Part shown: positions 1 through 5,364 of the stretch, in pieces
How the letters are laid out: every line of letters begins with the position of its first letter
Position numbering within the stretch: position 1 is the stretch's first letter
Assembly: GCA_020849935.1 (NCBI GenBank)
Contig: JADZFJ010000104.1
Span: 1-5,845 of the forward strand
DNA length: 5,845 bases
Reading direction: 5' to 3'
From: Crocinitomix sp.
Lineage (GTDB): Bacteria; Bacteroidota; Bacteroidia; Flavobacteriales_D; Crocinitomicaceae
The notes under the pieces: generated by a model
What the model was told of the DNA's origin: nothing
Seen by the model: the letters and a program-made list of their open reading frames with translations, nothing else
Database searches by the model: none
Program-made: the position numbers and the translations under genes

Positions 1-40
1 GATATACCGTAAGTCGCATTCATAAATTATCTAGATTAGC

Positions 41-70
41 TTGTTGGTTAACATCATTTACATATCTTTA
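41..70 (+). promoter_or_regulatory. Putative Bacteroidetes-type promoter for the secreted protein gene
   Basis: TTG at 41-43 is followed 19 bp later by TATCTTTA at 63-70, which matches TAnnTTTG except at the last base. The spacing fits the -33/-7 arrangement of Bacteroidetes sigma-ABfrA promoters. Transcription would start near 77, giving a leader of roughly 50 nt before the ATG at 125. This is motif matching only. Confidence 0.35.
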
Positions 71-124
71 ATCAAGACAAAGGATTCGATTTAGGTGTCG
101 CTTAGTTATAGAAAAAAACATCCC

Positions 125-583
125 ATGAGAATAAAACTTTACCTTTTGTCCACCGTTCTTCTTGGACTTTTTAGTTTGTCACAAGACCAAGTAAATAAGA
201 CAGAAATTAACAAAGTGGCCGATGAGATTGTTAAAATTGAAATGGATTTAAGTGCATTTGGAGTCGAAGCTGACCACATTCCTTCAATTCACGCTGTAAT
301 TGACTTTGTCGAAGATTCAAGTTTTTGTTCAAAATCTTTTTATAATCCTGCCTACGAAAATTCGACCTACACCTTGACAAAAAGTGAAATGACTTCGATC
401 TTAAAACTGCTCATAATTGATGACTTAAAAAAACTCAAATCAACTTATACGGTAAATTTTACTGACCAACCAAGGTCCACCACAAAAATCTATACCACTC
501 AAAATACATTCGTTTTTGACGACTACGGCCTTGTTGGAGATTATCCGCTAAAAGATCTTTATAAAATCGTTTATAAATATTGA
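125..583 (+). CDS. Secreted hypothetical protein, 152 aa
   Basis: I do not recognise this family. The frame is open from a GTG at 95, but the ATG at 125 is preferred because it puts a clean signal peptide at the N-terminus: charged MRIK, then a hydrophobic stretch at about residues 5-17, then a likely signal-peptidase I cut in FSLS|QDQ with Gln at +1, as the Bacteroidetes Q-rule predicts. There is no lipobox cysteine, so a soluble periplasmic or secreted protein is expected. The mature part of about 133 residues is mixed alpha/beta. It has one cysteine (C68), a Thr/Ser-rich stretch near 114-126 and an aromatic C-terminus (DDYGLVGDYP at 132-141, then a Tyr-rich end). No enzyme motif or T9SS sorting domain is seen. 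The gene stands alone, 137 bp from the next. Coding status is well supported by length and signal peptide; function is unknown. Confidence 0.75.
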   Translation: MRIKLYLLSTVLLGLFSLSQDQVNKTEINKVADEIVKIEMDLSAFGVEADHIPSIHAVIDFVEDSSFCSKSFYNPAYENSTYTLTKSEMTSILKLLIIDDLKKLKSTYTVNFTDQPRSTTKIYTTQNTFVFDDYGLVGDYPLKDLYKIVYKY

Positions 584-720
584 TTGTTGTCAAATAAAAC
601 TCCAAAATCTCAAAAAAATCATTCCCTTTTTACACATTAATTTTCGTTTCAAATTTCCTCAACAGATTTTAATTGATTATTTTTAACAGGTAAATTCAAA
701 TAATGAATACTTAAAACCAC

Positions 721-972
721 ATGGTTATAGAAATAATTTTAGAGCTAATTGTAGTATTTTTAATAGAGCTAATTATAGGAATTTTTAGACACCTAATTTG
801 GCACAAACTATTTCGTCCTTTCTTCTACAATACTGGAATAGCTTTTCGACATTTTCTAAATTTATTTCGTAAAACCAAACCCGACCCCCATAAGCGTAAA
901 CATAATACATTTATTGGCGTGTTGATTTGGTTGATTGGGGTCGTAACTTTTTTCGGTGTTCGGAATAATTAA
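721..972 (+). CDS. Small two-helix inner-membrane protein, 83 aa
   Basis: This is an unrecognised small membrane protein. Residues 3-22 form a very hydrophobic helix with a few acidic residues (E4, E8, E16). Residues 64-80 (FIGVLIWLIGVVTFFGV) form a second helix. The connecting segment 23-62 is strongly basic (Arg, Lys and His, including KTKPDPHKRKH), so by the positive-inside rule the loop should be cytoplasmic and both ends periplasmic. Residues around 6-20 are encoded by an imperfect 24-bp direct repeat (740-754 and 764-778). No Shine-Dalgarno sequence is visible. The gene could be a small membrane toxin-like or regulatory protein or simply a conserved small hypothetical; nothing in the sequence decides. 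The helix pattern and in-frame ATG make it a credible gene. Confidence 0.6.
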   Translation: MVIEIILELIVVFLIELIIGIFRHLIWHKLFRPFFYNTGIAFRHFLNLFRKTKPDPHKRKHNTFIGVLIWLIGVVTFFGVRNN

Positions 973-1030
973 TTAAAATAGGTTTTTTCGCCAAATGATC
1001 CTGATGCGAAACCGCAATGTATGACCCACA

Positions 1031-1070
1031 TTATTCAACTGTTAGTAAGATGATTTGGTTGTTTGAATAA
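1031..1070. repeat. Inverted repeat upstream of the small peptide gene
   Basis: TTATTCAA at 1031-1038 is exactly complementary to TTGAATAA at 1063-1070, with a 24-nt spacer. The right arm lies between the two proposed promoter elements of the peptide gene, so an operator is conceivable. An 8-bp AT-rich dyad is also not rare by chance. Confidence 0.3.
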
Positions 1071-1085
1071 ATTGTGTTAAATTGT
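1054..1085 (+). promoter_or_regulatory. Putative promoter for the 50-aa peptide gene
   Basis: TTTG at 1054-1057 is separated by 20 bp from TAAATTGT at 1078-1085, a partial match to TAnnTTTG. A second TAAATTGT at 1068-1075 is part of a 10-bp tandem duplication. Transcription would start about 15 nt before the ATG at 1108. The spacing is right but the -7 match is imperfect. Confidence 0.3.
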
Positions 1086-1107
1086 GATCTAATTAAAATT
1101 AAATAAC

Positions 1108-1260
1108 ATGAAAAAGAAATCAGTTAAAGATCTAATTCAAAAAGGAAAAGACGCTGCTACAACTGCCGCTGGTGGCCAAACTACTACAGGTGGAGGAGGT
1201 GGATCATCTCCTAAACCAAAACAAGAGACCACCACATTAGGGGAAATTTCATCTTATTAA
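1108..1260 (+). CDS. 50-aa Gly/Thr-rich peptide, possible RiPP or secreted-peptide precursor
   Basis: This short ORF has an ATG start, a TAA stop and a promoter-like element upstream. The peptide has three parts: a basic, probably helical N-terminus (MKKKSVKDLIQKGKDAA, 1-17); a small-residue hinge TTAAGG (18-23) resembling a double-glycine leader cut; and a tail 24-50 with TTT, five glycines (28-32), SSPKPK, ETTT and LGEISSY. It has no Cys or Trp, and 12 of 50 residues are Thr or Ser in the C-terminal 27 or the hinge. GC content is clearly higher than in the AT-rich flanks, as expected for glycine-rich coding sequence. The layout resembles leader-plus-core peptides, and Ser/Thr with Lys/Glu could serve dehydration or graspetide-type crosslinks. 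However, no modifying enzyme, protease-transporter or immunity gene is in the window, and the leader lacks the usual Bacteroidetes LNK-type motif. A non-modified small cytosolic peptide is an equally open reading. Confidence 0.55.
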   Translation: MKKKSVKDLIQKGKDAATTAAGGQTTTGGGGGSSPKPKQETTTLGEISSY

Positions 1261-1279
1261 GGTTTTTATAAAATAGAAT

Positions 1280-1325
1280 CAGCTGTGTTAGCTGGCCTTA
1301 AGATGTGCTAAATCTGTATTTTTTT
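1280..1325 (+). terminator. Possible weak terminator after the peptide gene
   Basis: CAGCT (1280-1284) and AGCTG (1290-1294) form a 5-bp stem with a 5-nt loop. A short AGAT/ATCT dyad follows, then a run of seven T at 1319-1325. The stem and the T run are not adjacent, so this is a weak candidate. Confidence 0.3.
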
Positions 1326-1359
1326 ACTTCGTAACTACTCCAATTTCACTTGGTAGCAA

Positions 1360-1395
1360 TTTGTGGTATTTTTCACTATTAAAATATTATATTTG
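1360..1395 (+). promoter_or_regulatory. Putative promoter for the 147-aa protein gene
   Basis: TATATTTG at 1388-1395 is a perfect TAnnTTTG -7 element lying 17 nt before the ATG at 1413. The nearest TTTG (1360-1363) is 24 bp upstream, longer than the usual spacing, so the -33 element is uncertain. A separate promoter here suggests this gene is not simply co-transcribed with the peptide. Confidence 0.45.
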
Positions 1396-1412
1396 CTAGA
1401 AATTAAGCTATT

Positions 1413-1856
1413 ATGATAACAAAAAATCAAGATTATGTGTTTTATGTTGACTCGTTCGTAATGATGTCAAAACAACCAATGTCTCGTTCGAATGCCGCAG
1501 TGGTTGGGACAAAAAATTACATATTTCTAATTCCAACTAAAACGGTTGGTATGTTTTTAATCCTAGATACAATTAAAACGCATTCATTTTTTCAAGGCGT
1601 ATCCATTCCCCAAGGTGTTCAAAAATTGATTGAAGCCGCTTCGAGTGTTGAGGAATTGGAAGAATCATTGAAAGCATTATTGCAAAATGATGAAAAATAT
1701 GTTTATCGCCTTTCTGAATGGCCAACTTTTAAATTTAGAGGTTTCTTTGGAAAACATACCTTAAGAATTAGTAAAGGAGGTTTTGGTGCTACTTCTACGA
1801 TTATGGTAGAAGGAAAAGGGTTAAGTAAAGAATTTAGAGCTTATTACGGTCAATAA
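1413..1856 (+). CDS. Soluble hypothetical protein, 147 aa
   Basis: This family is not recognised. There is no signal peptide or transmembrane segment, so it is probably cytoplasmic. The N-terminal half (about 1-60) reads as alternating beta strands with a tight turn (DYVFYVDSFVMM, then NAAVVGTKNYIFLIPTKTVG), reminiscent of PH- or GRAM-like small barrels. Residues 66-91 form an amphipathic, acidic helix (PQGVQKLIEAASSVEELEES). Residues 104-145 return to strands with several glycines (FKFRGFFGKHTLRI, KGGFGATSTIMVEG). No catalytic motif or cysteine is present. The gene has its own promoter-like element and lies 152 bp after the small peptide ORF. Whether the two are functionally linked cannot be told from this window. 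The barrel comparison is an impression from strand patterning, not a match to a named domain. Confidence 0.7.
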   Translation: MITKNQDYVFYVDSFVMMSKQPMSRSNAAVVGTKNYIFLIPTKTVGMFLILDTIKTHSFFQGVSIPQGVQKLIEAASSVEELEESLKALLQNDEKYVYRLSEWPTFKFRGFFGKHTLRISKGGFGATSTIMVEGKGLSKEFRAYYGQ

Positions 1857-1916
1857 GTGCGCCTTTTGGTCAAATCTTAAACCCCGAAACCTTGCTTCGC
1901 TGGACATCTTATCTAC

Positions 1917-1983
1917 GCCTACCAAAAAACTAGGCGGAATTTATCGCTAAACAAAGCCATATTTTCAAATTCTTTCAACTAGA
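1917..1983 (+). repeat. Dispersed intergenic repeat, copy 1
   Basis: Bases 1917-1968 align without gaps to 3703-3754 with about 42 of 52 identities, including shared ACCAAAAAACT, TTTATCGC and GCCATA blocks. After a gap of about 10 nt the similarity resumes at CTTTCAACTA. Both copies follow the 3' end of a gene on the same strand. The element could be a degenerate mobile repeat or a remnant of a duplicated gene edge. Confidence 0.5.
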
Positions 1984-2070
1984 TAAAAAAGAGGTCTCTG
2001 TACCGTTTGTAACCAGGTCGATTTATCGCATCTCTGTAAACGGTCGAGGGATCAAAAGGACATCCAATAA

Positions 2071-2092
2071 TTATTGCTAATTTTAGCGATAA
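2071..2092 (+). terminator. 9-bp hairpin, possible terminator or mRNA structure
   Basis: TTATTGCTA (2071-2079) and TAGCGATAA (2084-2092) pair over 9 bp with one wobble on the plus strand and a 4-nt loop. No clear T tail follows (AAGTTTCC). It lies 215 bp after the stop of the 147-aa gene. A perfect complement of its right arm also occurs at 1941-1949 inside the dispersed repeat, so alternative pairing is possible. Confidence 0.35.
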
Positions 2093-2213
2093 GTTTCCTG
2101 TATATGGCGACCATGTGTTTTAAATTGAGCTTCTAATTCAAGAAGACAATTAAATAGACACAAACTAACGTAAATAGAATTTTAAAAAGACGGTTGATCA
2201 AAAACTACGTACA

Positions 2214-3644
2214 ATGAAATTAATACTTCTCCCTTTTTTAGTGCTCTTGACATACAATAACTTAGTTTATTCTCAAACAAAAGAACCTGAAATAACAATT
2301 AATTTACTCGCAAATGATAATATTGCAGATGTAAATATTGACGAAGACAAATTCTTAGCCTCCATCGGTCAAATTACTGATTACTGCAAAACCAAATTTG
2401 ATTCGCTCCCATCTACCCAAAAAATTGGTATTCTTGTTATTGCGCATAAAACTGGAAATCCAACTTATAAATTTTATTCAAATCCGAAGCTGGATGAGGA
2501 ATTTAACACAAAAATCATCACTGAGTTGAGCGCGATCACCTTAGAAAATACGAAACTAGTAGATTTTCCATTTTTTATATCTATCAACAGCAAAAACAAT
2601 GGTGTAATTACTGATTTTGAAGGTTTTGTCGAACCAAAAAAACAACAAATTGCCGAGTATGAGAATGCGAATCTCGCAACCAAATTAAGCCTTAACAAAG
2701 CGTATGCAATTAACGAAGTTTTGCCAGTTTTATCGGCTTATCAAGTAATCGTTGATAACCAATTTGAAGGCGTAAAATCGTTTGGGAATTTAATCCAAAA
2801 AACAAATTTTACAGAAGTACAAAATATCGAAAATCTTACAAGTAAAAATAAAAATTATTGGCGAGCAAACATGGAAATGGAGCCTACAAATCAACTCATT
2901 CCAATCACAAAAATCTTCGCCTTAGTTTCGCAAGGAGAATTAGATTATGCCAAAAAGTACATGGAAATTATCCGGATGTTCGCCGACCCAAAGGCAATTT
3001 CTAGTGAATATCTCGAAGAGTTAAATTATCGATTAAACTTATTCAATCGACAATTAGAAAAAGAAATTCAAAAGGGAATTGTTGAACATGATAAAGGAAA
3101 TTATGAAAACGCCTTAAAAATTTATTCTGAAATTTTAAAACAATATCCCAATTCCTCTTGGACATTGTATGAACAATATTTTTCAGACAATGCTAAAAAT
3201 GTCAAAGAAAACAAATTGACACTTGAAGATAGAAAAGATTGGGATTTGGCAAAAGTTGAAATATATAAACACAATCCATTATACCACATGGACGTAAGAG
3301 CAAATAATGGAAGAGAAGCATATCTTTTGTTTAGACGACAAGAAATAAATACTTTATTTAATAAAAAAGAAAATAAAATGAACGACATCTTTACCTACGC
3401 GGAAATTGCGACGGATTTAGGTGTTTATGATTTTGCAGCACAACTTTTTTGGATTTCAGCAACCTTCGACAAGAATAATTCTGAAGAGGGACTTTATAAT
3501 TATTTGTATTGTCTCGACAAATTAGGAGAGACTGAATTGAAGAATAATTTTAAGGGGAATTATGACAAAATATTTGAAAAAATAGAGGCTGATAGAGAAA
3601 ATGCAATGAAAAAAAGCCCATTTTACAAGAAAATGAAAGAATAA
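2214..3644 (+). CDS. Exported TPR-repeat protein, 476 aa
   Basis: The function is unknown; the protein is predicted periplasmic or outer-membrane facing. Residues 1-20 are a signal peptide (MKLILLPFLVLLTYNNLVYS) with a likely cut before Gln21, fitting the Bacteroidetes Q-rule. There is no lipobox Cys at the cut. Residues 25-140 form a mixed alpha/beta domain of unknown type, with hydrophobic strands at IGILVIAHK (71-79) and DFPFFISIN (117-125). The rest is mainly helical. Residues 234-253 look like a TPR helix (IFALVSQGELDYAKKYMEII). Residues 283-313 match a TPR well, with the G-x-Y-x-x-A-L-x-x-Y-x-x-I pattern at 295-307 and a following YPNS. Weaker TPR-like helices occur at 390-420 and 423-440. 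The C-terminus is lysine-rich and ends in KKMKE, with no T9SS sorting domain. TPR proteins of this kind usually serve as scaffolds, but no partner is nearby. The gene is monocistronic, with a 357-bp gap upstream and a hairpin 10 bp after the stop. Confidence 0.85.
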   Translation: MKLILLPFLVLLTYNNLVYSQTKEPEITINLLANDNIADVNIDEDKFLASIGQITDYCKTKFDSLPSTQKIGILVIAHKTGNPTYKFYSNPKLDEEFNTKIITELSAITLENTKLVDFPFFISINSKNNGVITDFEGFVEPKKQQIAEYENANLATKLSLNKAYAINEVLPVLSAYQVIVDNQFEGVKSFGNLIQKTNFTEVQNIENLTSKNKNYWRANMEMEPTNQLIPITKIFALVSQGELDYAKKYMEIIRMFADPKAISSEYLEELNYRLNLFNRQLEKEIQKGIVEHDKGNYENALKIYSEILKQYPNSSWTLYEQYFSDNAKNVKENKLTLEDRKDWDLAKVEIYKHNPLYHMDVRANNGREAYLLFRRQEINTLFNKKENKMNDIFTYAEIATDLGVYDFAAQLFWISATFDKNNSEEGLYNYLYCLDKLGETELKNNFKGNYDKIFEKIEADRENAMKKSPFYKKMKE

Positions 3645-3654
3645 AATCGATTTC

Positions 3655-3685
3655 GTGCTTTTAGAGACAAAACTCCTAAAAGCAC
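3655..3685. terminator. Strong 10-bp stem hairpin after the TPR gene
   Basis: GTGCTTTTAG (3655-3664) and CTAAAAGCAC (3676-3685) are perfect complements with an 11-nt loop, starting 10 bp beyond the TAA of the TPR gene. Position and strength fit a transcription terminator or 3'-end stabiliser. There is no U-tract after it (CTTGATCTC), so intrinsic termination is not certain. Confidence 0.55.
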
Positions 3686-3702
3686 CTTGATCTCTATCCG
3701 GC

Positions 3703-3762
3703 GCCAACCAAAAAACTTTGTGATATTTATCGCAAAACCATGCCATACTTTCAACTAAATCC
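3703..3762 (+). repeat. Dispersed intergenic repeat, copy 2
   Basis: This is the second copy of the element at 1917-1983, with about 42 of 52 identities over 3703-3754. It again lies downstream of a plus-strand gene. Read on the minus strand, both copies would encode a similar short string around D-K-(Y/F)-x-x-V-F-W, but copy 1 is broken by stop codons right after it. Confidence 0.5.
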
Positions 3763-3810
3763 ATTGATAATCAACATCGCTAGGTAAAAAAACACCTTTC
3801 TCTTTCAGAT

Positions 3811-3824
3811 ATGATATAGATCAT
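3811..3824. promoter_or_regulatory. Palindrome resembling a CRP/FNR-type operator
   Basis: ATGAT (3811-3815) and ATCAT (3820-3824) form a perfect 5-4-5 palindrome. This is the half-site spacing of FNR-type sites (TTGAT-N4-ATCAA), with one difference per half-site. Its centre is about 82 bp upstream of the universal stress protein ATG. USP genes are often under CRP/FNR-family control, but the link here is inference. Confidence 0.3.
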
Positions 3825-3899
3825 CCTAAAAAATGACCTGTGCTCCTGAAAATCAGGCTAAACATGTGTAACTTCATCGAAACAAGTAATTTAAAGAAC

Positions 3900-4730
3900 A
3901 TGTTACAAGTAATTTTGCCTACCGATTTCTCTGACAACGCATGGAAAGCAATGTCCTATGCCGCGAACATTTATCACAATCAACCCTGCAAGTTTTTTTT
4001 GGTTCATACCTACACTATGCCTTACAGCCATATCGAAACTGGGGTTATTCAAGACATGACACCAATGATTGAAGAGGCTGAAAAGGAAATGAAAAAAATT
4101 CTTGCCCGTTATTTAGACCTTGATCATCACCCCGAATCTAAATTTGATTCTTTGGCTAAGTTTGGCTCATTGGCCGATACTTTGGACCAAGTGAAAGAGG
4201 ATTATACTGGCGATTCGATCATTGTGATGGGAACCAAAGGTGCAAGCGGTGCTGGAAAATTCTTTTTAGGCTCAATGACCACCACTATTATTGATTCACT
4301 TAAAAAAACGCCGATTATTTGTGTTCCTTACCTCGCTGAATTGTCTCCATTGAACAAAATTATGTTGGCAGTGGATAAAAACGGGATCACCAAAAGTACT
4401 ACCCTTTCAAGTTTGGTAAACCTTGCGACACACAACGAAGCTGGTATTAAAGTGGTGCACATGCCTGAGGAAAAAGAAACAGTCCTCGCAGCAGGAAGTG
4501 CGGAACAATTAACAATTCATTCGTTTTTAGGGAATTTAACCCACACGTTTCACACCTTTGGCAGTCATTACGACGAGCACGAATTGGTGAATTACGCCAT
4601 TGCAGATGAGGCAAATTTAATGGCGTTCATCAAACATGACAGAGGCTTTTGGAAAAATCTATTTCACAAAAGTTTAACGACGAGTTTGGCTTTCGATTGT
4701 AAATTACCACTACTTATCCTTCGGGATTAA
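3900..4730 (+). CDS. Universal stress protein with two tandem USP domains, 276 aa
   Basis: This is a cytoplasmic UspA-superfamily protein. Such proteins bind ATP or other nucleotides and are induced by starvation, redox or respiratory stress. An in-frame GTG at 3840 would add 20 residues, but the ATG at 3900 gives the classic beginning MLQVILPTDFSDNAWKAMSY, with the first beta strand and the conserved P-T-D-F-S, so it is preferred. Domain 1 (about 1-145) ends with VMGTKG-x9-GS: G111, G114, G124 and S125 match the G-2x-G-9x-G-(S/T) nucleotide motif exactly. Domain 2 (about 151-276) starts NKIMLAVDKNG and keeps the fold, but has IKHDRGFWKNLFHKS (244-258) where the glycine motif should be, so it probably does not bind ATP. 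This asymmetric tandem form and length are common in Bacteroidetes. No partner gene adjoins it. A CRP/FNR-like palindrome lies upstream, and the repeat array begins at the stop codon. Confidence 0.93.
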   Translation: MLQVILPTDFSDNAWKAMSYAANIYHNQPCKFFLVHTYTMPYSHIETGVIQDMTPMIEEAEKEMKKILARYLDLDHHPESKFDSLAKFGSLADTLDQVKEDYTGDSIIVMGTKGASGAGKFFLGSMTTTIIDSLKKTPIICVPYLAELSPLNKIMLAVDKNGITKSTTLSSLVNLATHNEAGIKVVHMPEEKETVLAAGSAEQLTIHSFLGNLTHTFHTFGSHYDEHELVNYAIADEANLMAFIKHDRGFWKNLFHKSLTTSLAFDCKLPLLILRD

Positions 4731-4846
4731 AAAAAAATCTGCGGGATCTGCGGGAGAAAAAAACTCTTTCTTTAGTCGATAGAACTCGGATGACGCGGAT
4801 TTGATTTGCTATTAATTTCTATTTGCGACTCGGGGTTAATCTTAAA

Positions 4847-4869
4847 GGCACGAGCGGGACGCTCGCGCC
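4847..4869. repeat. GC-rich hairpin of repeat unit 1
   Basis: CGAGCG (4851-4856), loop GGA, CGCTCG (4860-4865) make a perfect 6-bp stem. Flanking GGC and GCC extend it to 10 bp across one A/C position, which becomes a G-U pair in minus-strand RNA. The stem should therefore be stronger in transcripts coming from the DUF59 side. Confidence 0.75.
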
Positions 4870-5007
4870 ATCCTACCTTCGATTAAAAATCTGCGTAATC
4901 TGCGTAATCTGCGGGAGAAAAAAATCCTTGTTTAGTCGATGGAACGAGGATGGAGCGGATTTAATTTGTTTTAAATTTATCTTTGAGACTAGGTACTTAA
5001 TATTTAA

Positions 5008-5030
5008 GGCACGAGCGGGACGCTCGCGCC
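5008..5030. repeat. GC-rich hairpin of repeat unit 2
   Basis: Its sequence is identical to the unit 1 hairpin: stem CGAGCG/CGCTCG, loop GGA, outer GGC/GCC. Confidence 0.75.
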
Positions 5031-5057
5031 ATCCTACCTTCGATTAAAAATCTGCGA

Positions 5058-5124
5058 AAATCTGCGTAATCTGCGGGAGAAAAAAATCCTTGTTTAGTCG
5101 ATAGAACTCGGATGACGCGGATTT
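5058..5124 (+). repeat. Long stem-loop of repeat unit 3 (best-paired example)
   Basis: Bases 5058-5073 can pair with 5109-5124 as plus-strand RNA over 15 of 16 positions, including two U-G wobbles, around a 35-nt A/T-rich loop containing TTTAGTCGAT. On the minus strand the two wobbles become A/C mismatches, so this stem favours plus-strand transcripts, the opposite of the GC hairpin. Unit 4 has the same arms at 5210-5225 and 5262-5277. Units 1 and 2 pair less well. Confidence 0.6.
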
Positions 5125-5169
5125 GATTTGCTTTAAATTTATATTTGCGAATAGGTGCTTAATCTTTAA

Positions 5170-5192
5170 GGCACGAGCGGGACGCTCGCGCC
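5170..5192. repeat. GC-rich hairpin of repeat unit 3
   Basis: Its sequence is identical to the hairpins of units 1 and 2: stem CGAGCG/CGCTCG, loop GGA, outer GGC/GCC. Confidence 0.75.
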
Positions 5193-5341
5193 ATCCTAAT
5201 TTCGATTAAAAATCTGCGTAATCTGCGGGAGAAAAAAAATCTTTTTTTAGTCGATGGAACTCGGATGACGCGGATTTGGCGGATTTTCGCGGATTTAATT
5301 TGTTTTAAATTTATCTTTGAGACTAGGTGCTTAATATTTAA

Positions 5342-5364
5342 AGCACGAGCGTTCCGCTCGCGCC
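5342..5364. repeat. GC-rich hairpin of repeat unit 4, changed loop
   Basis: The stem CGAGCG/CGCTCG is kept, but the loop is TTC instead of GGA and the first outer base is A instead of G. Stem conservation with loop change suggests that the structure, not only the sequence, is retained. Confidence 0.7.

Larger units (their letters stand above)
1857..2213. other. 357-bp non-coding gap with several dyads
   Basis: I find no credible ORF on either strand. The gap contains one copy of a dispersed repeat (1917-1983). It also has a 7-bp inverted repeat ACCGTTT/AAACGGT (2002-2008 and 2038-2044) whose left and right parts carry the 8-bp direct repeat TCTCTGTA (1995-2002 and 2031-2038), and a 9-bp hairpin at 2071-2092. 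No promoter with both elements in good register was found for the gene at 2214. Confidence 0.6.

Noticed and set aside
95..124. GTG start for the first secreted protein
   Set aside because: It would put ten mostly polar and basic residues ahead of a normal signal peptide that begins at the ATG at 125.
981..1013. Hairpin GGTTT-TTT-CGC / GCGAAACC as terminator for the 83-aa gene
   Set aside because: Full pairing needs a three-base bulge; the uninterrupted part is only TTTCGC/GCGAAA with a 14-nt loop and no T tail.
1017..1070. 17-codon ORF (MYDPHYSTVSKMIWLFE) before the 50-aa peptide
   Set aside because: It is too short and overlaps the inverted repeat and promoter-like elements. A chance frame is the simpler reading, although a leader peptide cannot be excluded.
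2474..2698. Minus-strand frame inside the TPR gene
   Set aside because: It is antisense to a well-supported gene, has no start context and shows no domain pattern.
3122..3388. Second minus-strand frame inside the TPR gene
   Set aside because: Its Leu/Phe/Ser-rich composition is what the complement of Lys/Glu/Asn-rich coding DNA gives, so it is a shadow.
3522..3764. Minus-strand frame of 80 codons overlapping the end of the TPR gene and the dispersed repeat
   Set aside because: Most of it is antisense to the TPR gene, and the corresponding stretch in the other repeat copy has stop codons. The short D-K-x-x-x-V-F-W similarity is explained by the DNA repeat.
3840..3899. GTG start for the universal stress protein
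   Set aside because: The 20 extra residues precede the canonical USP N-terminal beta strand and are not family-like; the ATG at 3900 fits the family.
4823..5047. Open frame of 74 codons on the plus strand
   Set aside because: It lies entirely within the tandem repeats; its residues simply translate the GC hairpin and ATCTGCG motifs, and it is not preserved in the other units.
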